Source: Corynebacterium jeikeium (GTDB lineage: Bacteria > Actinomycetota > Actinomycetes > Mycobacteriales > Mycobacteriaceae). Taken from it: 64,000 bases of DNA. Below the pieces are notes generated by a model. It was given only the letters and a program-made list of their open reading frames with translations, made no database searches and was not told where the DNA came from. The translations under genes and the position numbers were made by a program. The DNA lies in the NCBI RefSeq assembly GCF_000738175.1, contig NZ_JFCH01000027.1, positions 191,636-255,635 on the forward strand, in the 5' to 3' direction. Of this stretch, positions 26,429-36,636 are shown piece by piece (the stretch's first letter is position 1; every line of letters starts with the position of its first letter).

Positions 26429-27604
26429 ATGAAGAACTTCCTGCCACGCAACATTTTCGAAGAAGAGCACAATATGTTCCGCGAGGCCTGCGCGGACTTC
26501 GTGAAGGCCGAGATCGCCCCGAACGTTGATCGCTGGCACGAGCAGGGCTACTGCGACCGCGAGATGTTCCAGAAGGCCGGCCAGCAGGGCCTGCTGGGCA
26601 TGATGGCTCCGGAGGAGTTCGGCGGCGGCGGTATGGAGAACGACTACCGCTTCAACGCTGTGCTGACCGAAGAGCTGGCTAAGGCTGACTCCGGTTCCGT
26701 TATCGTGGGCATCCAGACCATCAACGACCTGGTCATCCCCTACCTGCAGCGCTTCGGCAACGACGAGCAGAAGGAGCGTTTCCTGAAGCCGCTGTGCGCC
26801 GGTGAGAAGATCGCCGCACTGGCCATGACCGAGCCGGGCGCAGGTGCCGACCTGGCTGGCATCCGCACCTTCGCTAAGAAGGACGAGAACGGCGACTACA
26901 TCGTCAACGGTGCGAAGACCTTCATCTCCAACGGCGTTCAGGCAGACTTCACCCTGCTGGTCGTCGTAACCAACCCGGAGAAGGGCCGCGCAGGCGTTTC
27001 CATGCTGATCGTTGAGGACGGCATGGAGGGCTACACCAAGACCGGCCCGCTGAAGAAGGTCGGCCTGAAGTCCCAGGACACCGCTGAGCTGTCCTTCGAG
27101 GACACCCGCGTTCCGAAGGAGAACCTGCTGGGCGAGGAGGGCGCCGCATTCGGCTACCTGCGCACCAACCTGGCACAGGAGCGCCTGTCCATCGCCGTGG
27201 GCTCCATCGCTACCTCCCGCCGCGCATTCGACCTGGTTTACAAGCACTCTCAGGACCGCAAGACCTTCGGTCAGCGCCTGATCGACCACCAGGCATACCG
27301 CTGGGAGCTGGCCAAGATGGCCACCAACATCCAGGGCTCCCAGTCCTTCGTTGACGCCTGCATCATGGAGAAGGTCAACGGCACCCTGGACGAGGTCACC
27401 GGTGCAATGGCTAAGTACCAGACCACCGAGCTGCAGATCGAGGTTGTCAACGAGGCTCTGCAGCTGCACGGCGGCTACGGCTTCATGCTGGAGTACCCGA
27501 TCTCCACCCACTACCTGGACTCCCGCGTTCAGCCGATCTACGGCGGCCCGAACGAGATCATGATCGAGATCATCTCTCGCCGCCTGGCCAAGGGCGAGAA
27601 GTAA
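26429..27604 (+). CDS. Acyl-CoA dehydrogenase
   Basis: This 391-residue flavoenzyme oxidises acyl-CoA to enoyl-CoA in fatty acid degradation. It shows the FAD/substrate signature AMTEPGAGADLAGIRT (about residue 131), QDRKTFGQRLIDHQ and the C-terminal GGYGFMLEYPISTHYLDSRVQ. The usual MCAD-type catalytic Glu in YEGT is replaced (IYGGPNEIM), so another residue must act as base. Codons are nearly all preferred ones, which suggests strong expression. ATG 26429 has AAAGGA upstream. It converges on the enoyl-CoA hydratase gene. Confidence 0.92.
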   Translation: MKNFLPRNIFEEEHNMFREACADFVKAEIAPNVDRWHEQGYCDREMFQKAGQQGLLGMMAPEEFGGGGMENDYRFNAVLTEELAKADSGSVIVGIQTINDLVIPYLQRFGNDEQKERFLKPLCAGEKIAALAMTEPGAGADLAGIRTFAKKDENGDYIVNGAKTFISNGVQADFTLLVVVTNPEKGRAGVSMLIVEDGMEGYTKTGPLKKVGLKSQDTAELSFEDTRVPKENLLGEEGAAFGYLRTNLAQERLSIAVGSIATSRRAFDLVYKHSQDRKTFGQRLIDHQAYRWELAKMATNIQGSQSFVDACIMEKVNGTLDEVTGAMAKYQTTELQIEVVNEALQLHGGYGFMLEYPISTHYLDSRVQPIYGGPNEIMIEIISRRLAKGEK

Positions 27605-27630
27605 GGCCTAGCTCTACTAGACCTAGCCTT
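27602..27630. terminator. Possible bidirectional terminator
   Basis: AAGGC-c-TAG pairs with CTA-GCCTT (one bulge each side) around a short loop, exactly between the convergent dehydrogenase and hydratase stops. T-runs are short, so confidence is modest. Confidence 0.45.
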
Positions 27631-28480
27631 ACTCCCCTTTAAACTGCGGTGGTCGCTTTCCTAGGAAGGCGGCCACCGCTTCGCTATGGTCGGCGGTGTT
27701 AAACAGGCGCAGCTGTGCCTCCGCCTCCGCCGCGGCAGCATCGCTAATCGCCGCGGTGTTCTTCACCAGCGCCTTCATCTCCTTATATGCCGCGGTCGGG
27801 CCAGCGGCGAAGTTGTTAGCCAGCTTCTCCACGGTCGCTTCGAGATCCGCCGGCTCTACAAGCTGCTCTACCAGGCCCAGCTCTGCGGCTTCCTCGGCGG
27901 GCACTTTGCGATCCAGGAGCAGCAACTGCAGAGCCTTCGCACGCCCCACGCAGTCCACCAGGGTCTGTGACAGGCCCGAGTCCGCCGCCAGGCCCACACC
28001 CGTGAAGGCGCCCTTGAAAGAGGCTGCTGTGGACATCACGCGGAAGTCGCAGGCCATTGCCAGTCCCCAGCCCGCACCTGCCGCCGGCCCCTGAATCGCG
28101 GCGATCGTCGGCACGCTGATCCCGGCGAGGAGCTCAGTCATGGGGTTGTACTCCTCCACCACCTTTTCCATCCCCGTGCGATTCTGCGTATCCCGCAGCT
28201 GTTCCTTCAGATCCTGGCCGGAGCAAAATGCCTTACCGTTGGCGCGCAGCACCACGGCACGCACGGCGGAGCCGAGTTCTTCGGAATCCTTTTGCGCATT
28301 CCGGAAAGCCTCAATCAGCGCGAGCCGGAGTTCTTGATTCAGCGAGTTGTATGCCTCGGTGCGATTGAGCGTGATGTAGCGTACGGCTCCAACTGTGGAG
28401 ACCTGCACGATGTCGCCCGTCGGAGTCGACGCAGCGGCAGTGCTTGGAGACTTAGCAGAGTTTGAAGTGTCCTGAGTCAT
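27629..28480 (-). CDS. Enoyl-CoA hydratase/isomerase (crotonase family, PaaG-like)
   Basis: The 283-residue crotonase-fold enzyme has the oxyanion-hole segments GKAFCSGQDLKE and IQGPAAGAGWGLAMACDF. GLAADSGLSQTL carries Asp where PaaG-type isomerases do, not the Glu of classic hydratases, so an isomerase role or PaaG-like ring chemistry is possible. The first 25 residues are a Ser/Ala/Thr-rich tail. The start is ATG 28480; the longer frame to 28597 overlaps the LysR gene. Confidence 0.85.
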   Translation of the reverse strand: MTQDTSNSAKSPSTAAASTPTGDIVQVSTVGAVRYITLNRTEAYNSLNQELRLALIEAFRNAQKDSEELGSAVRAVVLRANGKAFCSGQDLKEQLRDTQNRTGMEKVVEEYNPMTELLAGISVPTIAAIQGPAAGAGWGLAMACDFRVMSTAASFKGAFTGVGLAADSGLSQTLVDCVGRAKALQLLLLDRKVPAEEAAELGLVEQLVEPADLEATVEKLANNFAAGPTAAYKEMKALVKNTAAISDAAAAEAEAQLRLFNTADHSEAVAAFLGKRPPQFKGE

Positions 28481-28490
28481 AGAACAAACT

Positions 28491-29495
28491 CTAGGCCATC
28501 TGTCCGTCAGCTTGGTTCGCAAGGAAGCGCAGGAAACGGAGGGCCGGCTCGGAGAGGCGGTTCTTCGAGCTCCACACCACTCGCAGCGGCCGGTCAAACT
28601 TGACTCCGACCACCGGAACCTCCACGTACTGCCCAGTAGCTAGTTGCGACGCTACGGCTCTTCGCGCGATCACCCCTGGCGCGCCGATCGCACCGATTGC
28701 CGTGCGCTGCGCTCCCAGGGAACCGAATTCCCCCGCCGGTGGAGCGAGCTCGCCCAAAACGGCCTCCACCACTTCCCTGGTACCACTTCCCGGTTCGCGT
28801 AGCACCAAAGGTGTGGACTTCAACTCGTTCTTCGTCACTATTTTTTCTCTTGACGCCGTTTTCCCCGGCTTAGTGTCCGAATGACCATGATCGCTGGCCT
28901 GCGCCCAGGGGTGCTCTGCAGGCACGACAACCACCAGTTCATCGTGCCCCAGCACCCGCTGGTGCAGTTCGTGTGAGACCCAGTTTCCCTCTACTACCGC
29001 AAGTTCCGCCTGGCCCTGGACAACCTGGCGCTGCGCCCCTTGGCTATTGAGTTGCCGCATATGCAGATGGGTCTGTGGGCTGATGCGCAAATACTTCGCT
29101 GCCCAGCGTGGGTAATCCAATTCCGCCACGGTGTTCGAGGCCACGAGTTTAACCTCTTCGACAACGCCTTCTCCCAGTGCTTCTTCAAGGCCACGAGCGC
29201 ATTCGTCGAGCGCGTCCTCTAGGCTCTCCAGTACGCGGACGACCTGGCGGCCTACCTCCGTGGTGGAACTCCCTGCGGCTCCGCGCCAGAAGATGCGCGC
29301 ATCTAGGTGTTTTTCCAACTTGGCAATGCGCATACTGACGGTCTGTTGCGAGACGTTCAGATGCTCTGCGGCCCGGTTCATGCCTCCATACCGAGCGACA
29401 GCGAGGACGGAATCTACTGTGAGGGCGTCAGGAACATAGCCACGTCGAGCAGGGAAAGAATCCCCTTCGTTATCAAGATTCCTTTGGGGGTACAT
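28491..29495 (-). CDS. LysR-family transcriptional regulator
   Basis: The 334-residue protein has a full N-terminal winged HTH (GGMNRAAEHLNVSQQTVSMRIAKLEKHL, about residues 37-64) and an effector-binding domain (LVASNTVAELDYPRWA, AELAVVEGNWV, PLVLREPGSGTREVVEAVL) of the CbbR/CysB type. The REPGSGTRE loop is typical for anion or small acid ligands. It is divergent from the TDT transporter across 70 bp, so it most likely controls that exporter. Confidence 0.88.
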   Translation of the reverse strand: MYPQRNLDNEGDSFPARRGYVPDALTVDSVLAVARYGGMNRAAEHLNVSQQTVSMRIAKLEKHLDARIFWRGAAGSSTTEVGRQVVRVLESLEDALDECARGLEEALGEGVVEEVKLVASNTVAELDYPRWAAKYLRISPQTHLHMRQLNSQGAQRQVVQGQAELAVVEGNWVSHELHQRVLGHDELVVVVPAEHPWAQASDHGHSDTKPGKTASREKIVTKNELKSTPLVLREPGSGTREVVEAVLGELAPPAGEFGSLGAQRTAIGAIGAPGVIARRAVASQLATGQYVEVPVVGVKFDRPLRVVWSSKNRLSEPALRFLRFLANQADGQMA

Positions 29496-29565
29496 GCATT
29501 CATTGTAACCCTGTCCAGCACATACACTCTCCCGCTACTGCCGAGCACTGCCTAGCCTCAAGAAT

Positions 29566-30570
29566 ATGAATACGAAGCACAGCAAGCCCGACCTACCGCC
29601 CCTAGGCCCCGGTTGGGCCGGAGCGGTGATGGGGCTGGGCATCACGGCGTCACTCATGGACATTCACTTAAGCTCAACGCTGGGGCACCTCCCTGCCGAG
29701 CTAATGCTTGGCGCGGCGACACTCCTCGCTTTGGCTCTCACCGTAGGGTTCCATAGACATCGCAACCCGGGTTTCCACTCGAGCGCCATGCCGGCATGGG
29801 GAATGGCTTCCATGGGCATCCTCGCCTTGGGCAGTGCATACTCCCTCATCTTCGGTGCTTGGCTGGTTCACGCCTTCTGCTGGGCCGTCGGGACCGTCCT
29901 TGGCGCAATCACGTGCGTGAAGTTCATCCGCTACCTCTTTGTTAGCCGCCCAGCTCCCGCCTTTACCTGGGGGCTGCCCCTGGTCGCGCCCATGGTTGCT
30001 GCTACTGCCTCGGCTCAGCTGGCACCTCATGCTGGCGCGTGGAGCTCGGCTGTGCACGGAATTGGCGTCGCTTGCTTTGCCCTGGCCTGGGTGACGGCAG
30101 TACCGACATTTGCCTTCGTCTACGCGCGCACCTTCCCAACCATCCCCACCCAGTTCGCCACCACCGCGTGGATTCCGCTGGGCCTCGTCGGCCAGTCCAC
30201 CGTGGCCGCACAGTTGCTTGCGGGTGACCAGTGGCACTTCCGTGCCACGGTCTACGGCTTAGTAATACTGAGCGTTGGTATTCCCCTCGCCGGCTACGCC
30301 ATAATCAAGCACTGGGGAACAGCCCTGGGCAGTGCCCCCATGCCTTATAACCCCACCTGGTGGGCCAGCACTTTCCCCGTGGGTACGTGCTGTCTTGGAA
30401 CCCATACCCTGGCCGAGAAATCCACAAATTCCACGCTTCTGGTGTGGGATCTGGGATGGATGGACACCCTCAGCGCCGCCCTACTGGCTTTACTTCTGCT
30501 GCACGTCGTTTGGGCAGCACTCGGAGCTCGCAAGCTATCGTGGCGACCGGACATCGTAATTGCCGGCTAG
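29566..30570 (+). CDS. TDT-family (TehA/SLAC1) transporter
   Basis: This 334-residue membrane protein has about ten hydrophobic helices. The family motif PYNPTWWASTFPVG is near residue 262. TDT members export sulfite (Ssu1), tellurite-related anions or dicarboxylates. The neighbouring divergent LysR regulator has an anion-type ligand loop, which favours a small anion substrate such as sulfite, but this is inference. Confidence 0.85.
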   Translation: MNTKHSKPDLPPLGPGWAGAVMGLGITASLMDIHLSSTLGHLPAELMLGAATLLALALTVGFHRHRNPGFHSSAMPAWGMASMGILALGSAYSLIFGAWLVHAFCWAVGTVLGAITCVKFIRYLFVSRPAPAFTWGLPLVAPMVAATASAQLAPHAGAWSSAVHGIGVACFALAWVTAVPTFAFVYARTFPTIPTQFATTAWIPLGLVGQSTVAAQLLAGDQWHFRATVYGLVILSVGIPLAGYAIIKHWGTALGSAPMPYNPTWWASTFPVGTCCLGTHTLAEKSTNSTLLVWDLGWMDTLSAALLALLLLHVVWAALGARKLSWRPDIVIAG

Positions 30571-30596
30571 CACGAAAGCTTTGCGTGGAAGATGGC

Positions 30597-31229
30597 CTAG
30601 TCGCGGATGATCTCCGCGCCTGCGTCTTCCAGCTCCTGAATAGCGGACCTGCCGCCCTGCTCAGTCACCGCCGAGCACAGTTGCTCGATGACGCGCACGT
30701 GGAACCCAGCATTCAAAGCATCCAGCGCCGTGGCACGGACACAGAAGTCGGTGGCGATGCCCACGATCGTTACGTTTTCTACCTCGTGGGAGTTTAGCCA
30801 CTGCTGAAGTGTTTGTTCCTCGCCTGCGAGGTGACCTTCGAAGCCAGAGTAGGCGGCGGTGTATTCGCCCTTGTGGAACCAGACGTCCACAAGTTCGGGG
30901 TTTAGTTCGGCACAGACCTGCGCGCCGTGGGTATCGGCTACGCAGTGGGCGGGCCAGGTGTCTATGTAGTCCGGCTCCTCCCCTTCTGGCGCAAAGTGGC
31001 CTTCGGGTTTGATGTGCCAATCCTTTGTACCGACGATGAGCGGGAGGGAGACAACGGAAGAGCCGTCGTCGGTTTCGGCTTCCTCACCCTCGGCATGCAC
31101 CAGGCCACCCAACCAGGCGTTAATCCCCCGCGCCACTTCTAGGCCACGCTCGGTTCCCAGGGAACCATCGACGAAGTCGTTTTGAACGTCGACAACGATG
31201 ATTGCATCCTTCGCCTGCGTGCTGACCAT
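30597..31229 (-). CDS. pncA: Nicotinamidase / isochorismatase-family hydrolase
   Basis: The protein has 210 residues. The catalytic triad is visible: Asp in IIVVDVQNDF (about residue 14), Lys in FHKGEYTAAYSGF (about residue 119) and Cys in ATDFCVRATALDA (about residue 163). The metal site is DWHIKPEGH. PncA converts nicotinamide to nicotinate in NAD salvage and in related bacteria activates pyrazinamide. It lies 36 bp downstream of glyA on the same strand. Confidence 0.9.
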   Translation of the reverse strand: MVSTQAKDAIIVVDVQNDFVDGSLGTERGLEVARGINAWLGGLVHAEGEEAETDDGSSVVSLPLIVGTKDWHIKPEGHFAPEGEEPDYIDTWPAHCVADTHGAQVCAELNPELVDVWFHKGEYTAAYSGFEGHLAGEEQTLQQWLNSHEVENVTIVGIATDFCVRATALDALNAGFHVRVIEQLCSAVTEQGGRSAIQELEDAGAEIIRD

Positions 31230-31265
31230 AGTGCTAAACCCCTTTTCTTGAAGTCGCTTGCCTTC

Positions 31266-32576
31266 TTAGACCAGCTTCCAGTCTTCCAGGCCCTCGTACA
31301 GCGGGAAGTCCTCGGCGATCTTGTCCACACGGGCGCGCAGCGCAGCAATGTCCGCGTTGCCGGCCAGAGCAGTACCGATGACATCCGCAACCTCGGTGAA
31401 GGCCTCGGTATCCAGGCCGCGGGAGGCCAGGGCGGAGGTACCGATGCGCAGGCCGGAAGTGACCATCGGCGGGCGCGGATCGAAGGGGACAGCATTGCGG
31501 TTGACGGTGATGCCAACTTCGTGCAGCAGGTCTTCGCCCTGCTGGCCGTCCAGCTGAGAGTTGCGCAGATCCACCAGCACCAGGTGTACGTCGGTGCCGC
31601 CGGTGAGAACCTGCACACCAGCGTCCTTCGTATCCTGAGCGTTCAGGCGCTCCGCCAGGATCTTCGCGCCCTCGAGCGTGCGCTGCTGACGGTCGCGGAA
31701 CTCGTCGGTCTGTGCGACCTTCATTGCTACGGCCTTGGCGGCGACGGCGTGCATCAGCGGACCGCCCTGCTGGCCCGGGAAGACGGAAGAGTTCAGCTTC
31801 TTGGCGTACTCCTGCTTAGCCAGGATCATGCCGGAACGGGGGCCGCCCAGGGTCTTGTGGACGGTGGTGGAAACCACGTCGGCGTGCGGAACCGGCGACG
31901 GGTGCAGGTCTGCGGCAACCAGGCCAGCGAAGTGAGCCATGTCCACCCACAGCTTCGCGCCAACCTCATCGGCAATGGACTTGAACGCTGCGAAGTCCTG
32001 GTGGCGCGGGTATGCGGACCAGCCGGCGATCAGCACCTGTGGCTTTTCTGCGATGGCCTGCTCGCGGATCTTGTCCATATCCAGACGGAAGGTCTCCGGA
32101 TCCACCTCATAAGCGGCGACCTCGTAGAGCTTGCCGGAAAAGTTCAGGTGCATACCGTGGGTCAGGTGGCCACCGTGGGCCAGGGACAGGCCCATGATCT
32201 TATCGCCGGGGTTAGCCAGGGACATTAGGACTGCAGCGTTGGCCTGGGCTCCGGCATGCGGCTGCACGTTGGCGAACTCCGCACCGAAGACCTGCTTGGC
32301 GCGGTCGCGGGCCAGGTCCTCAACGACGTCCACGTGCTCGCAACCGCCGTAGTAACGACGGCCCGGGTAGCCCTCGGCGTACTTATTGGTGAGAACCGAG
32401 CCCTGCGCCTGCAGCACGGCGCGCGGCACGAAGTTCTCCGAGGCAATCATCTCCAGGGTGGTGCGCTGGCGGCGCAGCTCACCTGCGATAGCCTCTGCGA
32501 CCTGGGGATCCAGCTCCGCTAGAGGAGTGTTGTGCTGTTGCGAGTTCTGAGTGGACGAATTCTGCGGAGAAGTCAC
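31266..32576 (-). CDS. glyA: Serine hydroxymethyltransferase
   Basis: GlyA converts serine and tetrahydrofolate to glycine and 5,10-methylene-THF. The PLP lysine lies in [16 protein letters not shown]. Also present are [18 protein letters not shown] and [15 protein letters not shown] near the N-terminus. About 436 residues from GTG 32576; a TTG at 32585 is an equally placed alternative, since GGAAGG sits 2 bases before TTG and 11 before GTG. It is divergent from coaA. Confidence 0.95.
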   Translation of the reverse strand: MTSPQNSSTQNSQQHNTPLAELDPQVAEAIAGELRRQRTTLEMIASENFVPRAVLQAQGSVLTNKYAEGYPGRRYYGGCEHVDVVEDLARDRAKQVFGAEFANVQPHAGAQANAAVLMSLANPGDKIMGLSLAHGGHLTHGMHLNFSGKLYEVAAYEVDPETFRLDMDKIREQAIAEKPQVLIAGWSAYPRHQDFAAFKSIADEVGAKLWVDMAHFAGLVAADLHPSPVPHADVVSTTVHKTLGGPRSGMILAKQEYAKKLNSSVFPGQQGGPLMHAVAAKAVAMKVAQTDEFRDRQQRTLEGAKILAERLNAQDTKDAGVQVLTGGTDVHLVLVDLRNSQLDGQQGEDLLHEVGITVNRNAVPFDPRPPMVTSGLRIGTSALASRGLDTEAFTEVADVIGTALAGNADIAALRARVDKIAEDFPLYEGLEDWKLV

Positions 32577-32762
32577 GTCTACCAAGGCCTTCCATTGTGG
32601 ATGAATCTAAGAAAGATAAAACCGGTTGCTTATCTGCCTCACTATCATAGCGAGTGCCCGTGACACCCCATACCCAACCCACAGCCATCCCATTGCGGCC
32701 CTCTGGCCGACCGAGGGCGATCCAATTTCACCTTGCCCCATTTTCGGGGCACAATGGGTGCT

Positions 32763-33680
32763 ATGACTTCCCCCAGCCCTTACATTGAGCTGGACCGTAC
32801 TCAGTGGCGCACCCTAAGAAAGTCGATGCCCCAGGTCCTCACCGAAGATGAACTGGAACAGCTCCGCGGCATCGGCGATGAAATCGACCTGGAAGAAGTC
32901 TCCGAGGTCTACCTCCCGCTGTCCCGCCTGATTTTCCTACGCGTCGAAGCGCACCGCAGGCTCAACGCCGCCACCGAAACGTTCCTCGGCGAAGCAATGC
33001 CGCCGATCCCTTACATCATCGGCGTCTGCGGCTCCGTCGCCGTCGGCAAGTCCACCACCGCCCGCGTGCTGCAGGTTCTGCTGCAGCGCTGGGAGACAAA
33101 CCCGCGGGTGGACCTCGTAACTACTGATGGCTTCCTGCTGCCCACCGCAGAGCTCGAGCGCCGCAAGCTCATGCACCGCAAGGGCTTCCCGGAGTCCTAC
33201 GACCAGGCGGAACTACTGAGCTTCATCACCAAGGTGAAGTCCGGCACCCAGAAGGTGCAGGCTCCGGTGTACTCGCACGAGGCCTACGACCGCATTCCGG
33301 ACCAGGCCATCACAGTCGACCGCCCGGATATCCTCATCGTCGAGGGGCTAAACGTTCTACAGACCGGCCCCACCCTCATGGTCTCTGACCTCTTCGATTT
33401 CTCCGTTTACGTCGATGCCCGGCGCGAGGACATCGAGGATTGGTACATCGACCGCTTCCTGCGCCTGAAGAACACTGCGTTTAAGGATCCGAAGGCGCAC
33501 TTCCACCACTTCGCCAACTTCAGCGATGAAGAGGCCACCGTGGTCGCTAGGGAAATCTGGCAGACCGTGAACCTGCCGAACCTGATGGAGAACATCCTTC
33601 CCACCCGCGTGCGTGCTTCCTTGGTTCTGCGCAAGGGCCCGGACCACCTGGTGCAGAAAGTGCGGATGCGGAAGATCTAG
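32763..33680 (+). CDS. coaA: Type I pantothenate kinase
   Basis: CoaA phosphorylates pantothenate in the first committed step of coenzyme A synthesis. The P-loop [17 protein letters not shown] is near residue 90, [10 protein letters not shown] near residue 118 and RKGFPESYD near residue 139; all fit the prokaryotic type I enzyme. Length is 305 residues from ATG 32763 ([10 protein letters not shown]). It is divergent from glyA and convergent with uppS. Confidence 0.95.
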   Translation: MTSPSPYIELDRTQWRTLRKSMPQVLTEDELEQLRGIGDEIDLEEVSEVYLPLSRLIFLRVEAHRRLNAATETFLGEAMPPIPYIIGVCGSVAVGKSTTARVLQVLLQRWETNPRVDLVTTDGFLLPTAELERRKLMHRKGFPESYDQAELLSFITKVKSGTQKVQAPVYSHEAYDRIPDQAITVDRPDILIVEGLNVLQTGPTLMVSDLFDFSVYVDARREDIEDWYIDRFLRLKNTAFKDPKAHFHHFANFSDEEATVVAREIWQTVNLPNLMENILPTRVRASLVLRKGPDHLVQKVRMRKI

Positions 33681-33696
33681 CCCCCCGCGCGCTATC

Positions 33697-33715
33697 GCGG
33701 GCAGTTATTGCCCGC
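33697..33715. terminator. Hairpin between coaA and uppS
   Basis: GCGGGCA-GTTAT-TGCCCGC is a perfect seven-base stem between two convergent genes. There is no T-run, as often in actinobacterial terminators. Confidence 0.45.
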
Positions 33716-33740
33716 ACCCCTATCGCCGGTTATCCCCCGC

Positions 33741-34511
33741 CTATAGCCCAAAGCGCCTGTGCCGCTGCGAGTAGTCGCGCAGTGCTCGCAGGAAATCCAC
33801 GCGCCGGAAGGCCGGCCAATAGGTATCGGTAAACCAGATCTCCGAGTACGCGGACTGCCACAGCAGAAAACCAGATAGGCGCTGCTCCCCCGACGTGCGG
33901 ATCACCAGGTCCGGATCCGGCTGCCCCGAGGTGTACATGTGATTCCCCAACGCCTCGGCGGTGATTGCCTCTGCCATATCCTCCGGCGCCGTCCCCTGCT
34001 CCGCCAGCTCGGCCACGAGGGTCTGCACCGCATCCACGATCTCCTGGCGCCCGCCATAGCCCACGGCCACATTCACGCGCACGCCCGTGTGGTCGTTCGT
34101 CTTGGCCTGGTTTTCCTCCAGGCGAATGCGCAGCTGTTCAGGCAGCAGCTCTAGGTGGCCGACGGTGCGCAGCTGGAACCCGGCGTCAGAATCTGCCAAT
34201 TCCTCGGCAACATCACCAATGATGCTGCACAGCAACGACAGCTCCTCCGGAGAGCGCTTTAGGTTTTCGGTGCTGAGCAGGTACACCGTGACGGTTTCGA
34301 TCCCCAGTTCATCGCACCATCCGCACATTTCCGCGATCTTCTTCGCGCCAACGCGGTGGCCGTGCGACACATCCGTGAACCCGTTCTCGCGCGCCCAGCG
34401 GCGGTTGCCGTCGGCCATGATGGCGACGTGCTTCGGCCGCGGCTTATCGCGCAGCGAGCGCGCCAGGCTGGCCTCGTACGCTGGGTATAGCAGCTGGGGG
34501 ATGCGGTTCAC
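33741..34511 (-). CDS. uppS: Isoprenyl diphosphate synthase, cis-type (UppS family)
   Basis: A 256-residue cis-prenyltransferase. The catalytic Asp is in MADGNRRWARENG (about residue 33), and RTSGEQRLSGFLLWQSAYSEIWF near residue 200 is the conserved IPP-binding region. In this neighbourhood M. tuberculosis has Rv1086, which makes the short Z,E-farnesyl diphosphate used for decaprenyl phosphate, so this may be that enzyme and not the long-chain synthase. GTG 34511 is preferred (NRIPQLLYPAYE follows, with GTAGGA upstream). Confidence 0.9.
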   Translation of the reverse strand: MNRIPQLLYPAYEASLARSLRDKPRPKHVAIMADGNRRWARENGFTDVSHGHRVGAKKIAEMCGWCDELGIETVTVYLLSTENLKRSPEELSLLCSIIGDVAEELADSDAGFQLRTVGHLELLPEQLRIRLEENQAKTNDHTGVRVNVAVGYGGRQEIVDAVQTLVAELAEQGTAPEDMAEAITAEALGNHMYTSGQPDPDLVIRTSGEQRLSGFLLWQSAYSEIWFTDTYWPAFRRVDFLRALRDYSQRHRRFGL

Positions 34512-34521
34512 GGTATTGATC

Positions 34522-34941
34522 CTACTGATGCTGGTTCGGGGGCTCTTCGCCATCCTTATTGACGCCCTTAGCCCGCGCCCGTTCAGCGTCAATAGCAGCG
34601 GGACCGGTCAGGGTGCCGGAGGAGGGCAAGAAGCGCTCATCTGTCTGCGGCACCTCAGTTCGGGCAAACATGGAGCGCTTGCCGGCAGTTTCGTCGAAAC
34701 CCTCGGCCTTCATTGCAGCTTCCAGCTTCTCCGTGTCGAACAGATCAATGCCACGCGCATCGGCGAAAGCCTGGCGACGCTCGAGGCGGCGGATGCGCTT
34801 GTTCATGGCGAAGCCGATGAGCAGCACAACCAGCAGCAAGATGACGATCACGAACAGGCCCACGGGGGCGGCCTTACCGAACTCGGCACCCTTCGGGCCG
34901 GTGCGCTCTGCCTGCGCAATGATCCAGGTGGCGGTGTTCAT
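34522..34941 (-). CDS. Hypothetical single-pass membrane protein
   Basis: The 139-residue protein has one transmembrane helix (VGLFVIVILLLVVLLIGFAM, about residues 27-46) and a charged cytoplasmic C-terminus (RRLERRQAFADARGIDLFDTEKLEAAM). It sits between mca and uppS like the Rv1083-type protein of mycobacteria. No function is known. The uppS start follows after ten bases, so the genes are probably cotranscribed. Confidence 0.75.
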   Translation of the reverse strand: MNTATWIIAQAERTGPKGAEFGKAAPVGLFVIVILLLVVLLIGFAMNKRIRRLERRQAFADARGIDLFDTEKLEAAMKAEGFDETAGKRSMFARTEVPQTDERFLPSSGTLTGPAAIDAERARAKGVNKDGEEPPNQHQ

Positions 34942-35036
34942 CGCTCGAAACTCCTTCTTGTTATCTGCCCATTAACTGTAGTTTGTCGCCCGCCTGTGGG
35001 GAAACCCTGCGCTGCGCGGATCAGCCCAGTACTGCG

Positions 35037-35945
35037 CTAATCCGTCGAATCCAGTCCGGCGAAGAGTTCCGTCTCCGGTAGCTCGCTGTGCACACGCGAC
35101 TGCGCGAGCTCGAACTCCTCGGTCGGCCACACCTGCTGCTGCAGATCCGTGTCCGCCAGAAAGAATGCACCCTTTGGGTCAATCTGGGTGCGGTGGGCAC
35201 GCAGCGCATCATCGCGGCGTTCAAACCAGTCGGCCACATTCACGCGGGTAGTCACGCGGGAGAAAATATCCGGCAGCTGCCTCCACAGCTCCAAGTGCCG
35301 CAGGACGTGATCCGGCAGCTGCACACCACGCTCATACATGGCGGTCGCCAGGTTCTCGAAACGCTCGCGGATGAAGCCATGGGTGAAGTACAGCTTCTTC
35401 ACCTCCCATGGTTCGCCGAGCTCCGGGTGGTAGTTCGGGTCGCCGGCAGCCTCCCAGGCACGGACGGAAACCGCATGCACCTTGATGTGATCCGGGTGCG
35501 GATAACCGCCGTACTCGTCATAGGTGATGATGACGTGCGGACGGAACTCACGAACCACCCGCACTACGTCCTGCGTGACCTCTTCCGTGTCCTGCAGAGC
35601 AAAGCAACCCTCCGGCAGCGGTGGCTTCGGATCCCCCTCCGGCAGGCCGGAATCCACATAGCCCAGCCATTCATGCTCCACACCCAGGATGGAGGCCGCC
35701 TGAGCCATCTCCTCGCGACGCACCTCGATCATATCTCCGATGCCCTGGTCTGCCAGCTCCTGCATCTCTGGGTTCAGGATGTCCCCGCGCTCACCGCCGG
35801 TGCACGTCAGCACTTTCACCCGGTGCCCCTCATCAACATAGCGAGCCATGGTGGCCGCACCCTTGCTGGATTCGTCGTCCGGATGTGCGTGAATCGCCAG
35901 CAGGCGATAACGCGGCGTATCTACGGAAGATGTCTTTTCACTCAC
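35037..35945 (-). CDS. mca: Mycothiol S-conjugate amidase
   Basis: Mca is a zinc amidase. It cuts mycothiol conjugates of toxic electrophiles into a mercapturic acid for export and GlcN-Ins for recycling. The zinc motif AHPDDE is near residue 18 and HPDH near residue 148, in the LmbE fold. Length is about 302 residues from GTG 35945. The presence of mycothiol detoxification identifies the host as an actinobacterium. It is divergent from the DUF4307 gene. Confidence 0.94.
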   Translation of the reverse strand: MSEKTSSVDTPRYRLLAIHAHPDDESSKGAATMARYVDEGHRVKVLTCTGGERGDILNPEMQELADQGIGDMIEVRREEMAQAASILGVEHEWLGYVDSGLPEGDPKPPLPEGCFALQDTEEVTQDVVRVVREFRPHVIITYDEYGGYPHPDHIKVHAVSVRAWEAAGDPNYHPELGEPWEVKKLYFTHGFIRERFENLATAMYERGVQLPDHVLRHLELWRQLPDIFSRVTTRVNVADWFERRDDALRAHRTQIDPKGAFFLADTDLQQQVWPTEEFELAQSRVHSELPETELFAGLDSTD

Positions 35946-36054
35946 GCCAATACAATCTACTACCCAGCCCTCCCCTGCCCAATAGAGCCACCAGTCCAGG
36001 CAGGCCGGGGACGTGGGCGTCAATAATAAAATGGTGGGCTAGACTAGAAACATC

Positions 36055-36489
36055 ATGAAGGCGGCGAAGAAGAGCATCCAAGAAGAGCGCTACGGCGAAA
36101 CGCGCAACCAGAAATTCTCCGGGAAAATCGTTGTAGTAATCCTGGCCGTAATGCTGGCAGCAGCGCTTGCCTATGCGGTCACGCAATTCATGCGTAATTC
36201 GGAAGCGGATGTTACGGCGCAGGAGTCCGGTGGCGAGATCGTCTCGGACGAGCGCATGACCATGAGCATCGACGTCACCCGCAAGGATCCCTCCAAGCCC
36301 GCGTACTGCATCGTCACCGCCCTGGACTACGACAAGAACGAAGTCGGCCGCCGCGAGTTCGTCGTGCCACGCGGCGGCGAAGAAGTAGAACGCTTCCTAG
36401 TGGACATCCCCACCCGCGAGCGCGGCTACGCAGCCACCGCCTACGGTTGCTCCGCCACGCTACCGCCGCACCTCGACCCGCGCGACTAA
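36055..36489 (+). CDS. DUF4307 membrane protein
   Basis: The protein of 144 residues has a cytoplasmic N-terminus (RYGETRNQKFSGK), one membrane helix (VVVILAVMLAAALAYAVTQF, about residues 26-45) and an extracytoplasmic domain with CIVTALDYDKNEVGRREFVVP and two cysteines. This is the DUF4307 pattern, located between mca and greA as in mycobacteria (Rv1081c). Function is unknown. Confidence 0.82.
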   Translation: MKAAKKSIQEERYGETRNQKFSGKIVVVILAVMLAAALAYAVTQFMRNSEADVTAQESGGEIVSDERMTMSIDVTRKDPSKPAYCIVTALDYDKNEVGRREFVVPRGGEEVERFLVDIPTRERGYAATAYGCSATLPPHLDPRD

Positions 36490-36636
36490 GCCGGAAGGCT
36501 AAGCAGACCCGCGCGACTAGGCCGGGCAGCCCAGGTAGCCTGGCGCCCAGGTGCTACACTTTGCACGCCTACTTAATAATCTATTGACGCCCACGTGAGA
36601 GACCGCGTCAACCTTCAACGAAGATGGGAGAACCCA

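Noticed and set aside
26282..27511. 409-codon minus-strand frame
   Set aside because: It is antisense to the highly codon-biased acyl-CoA dehydrogenase gene, and the bias alone produces the open frame.
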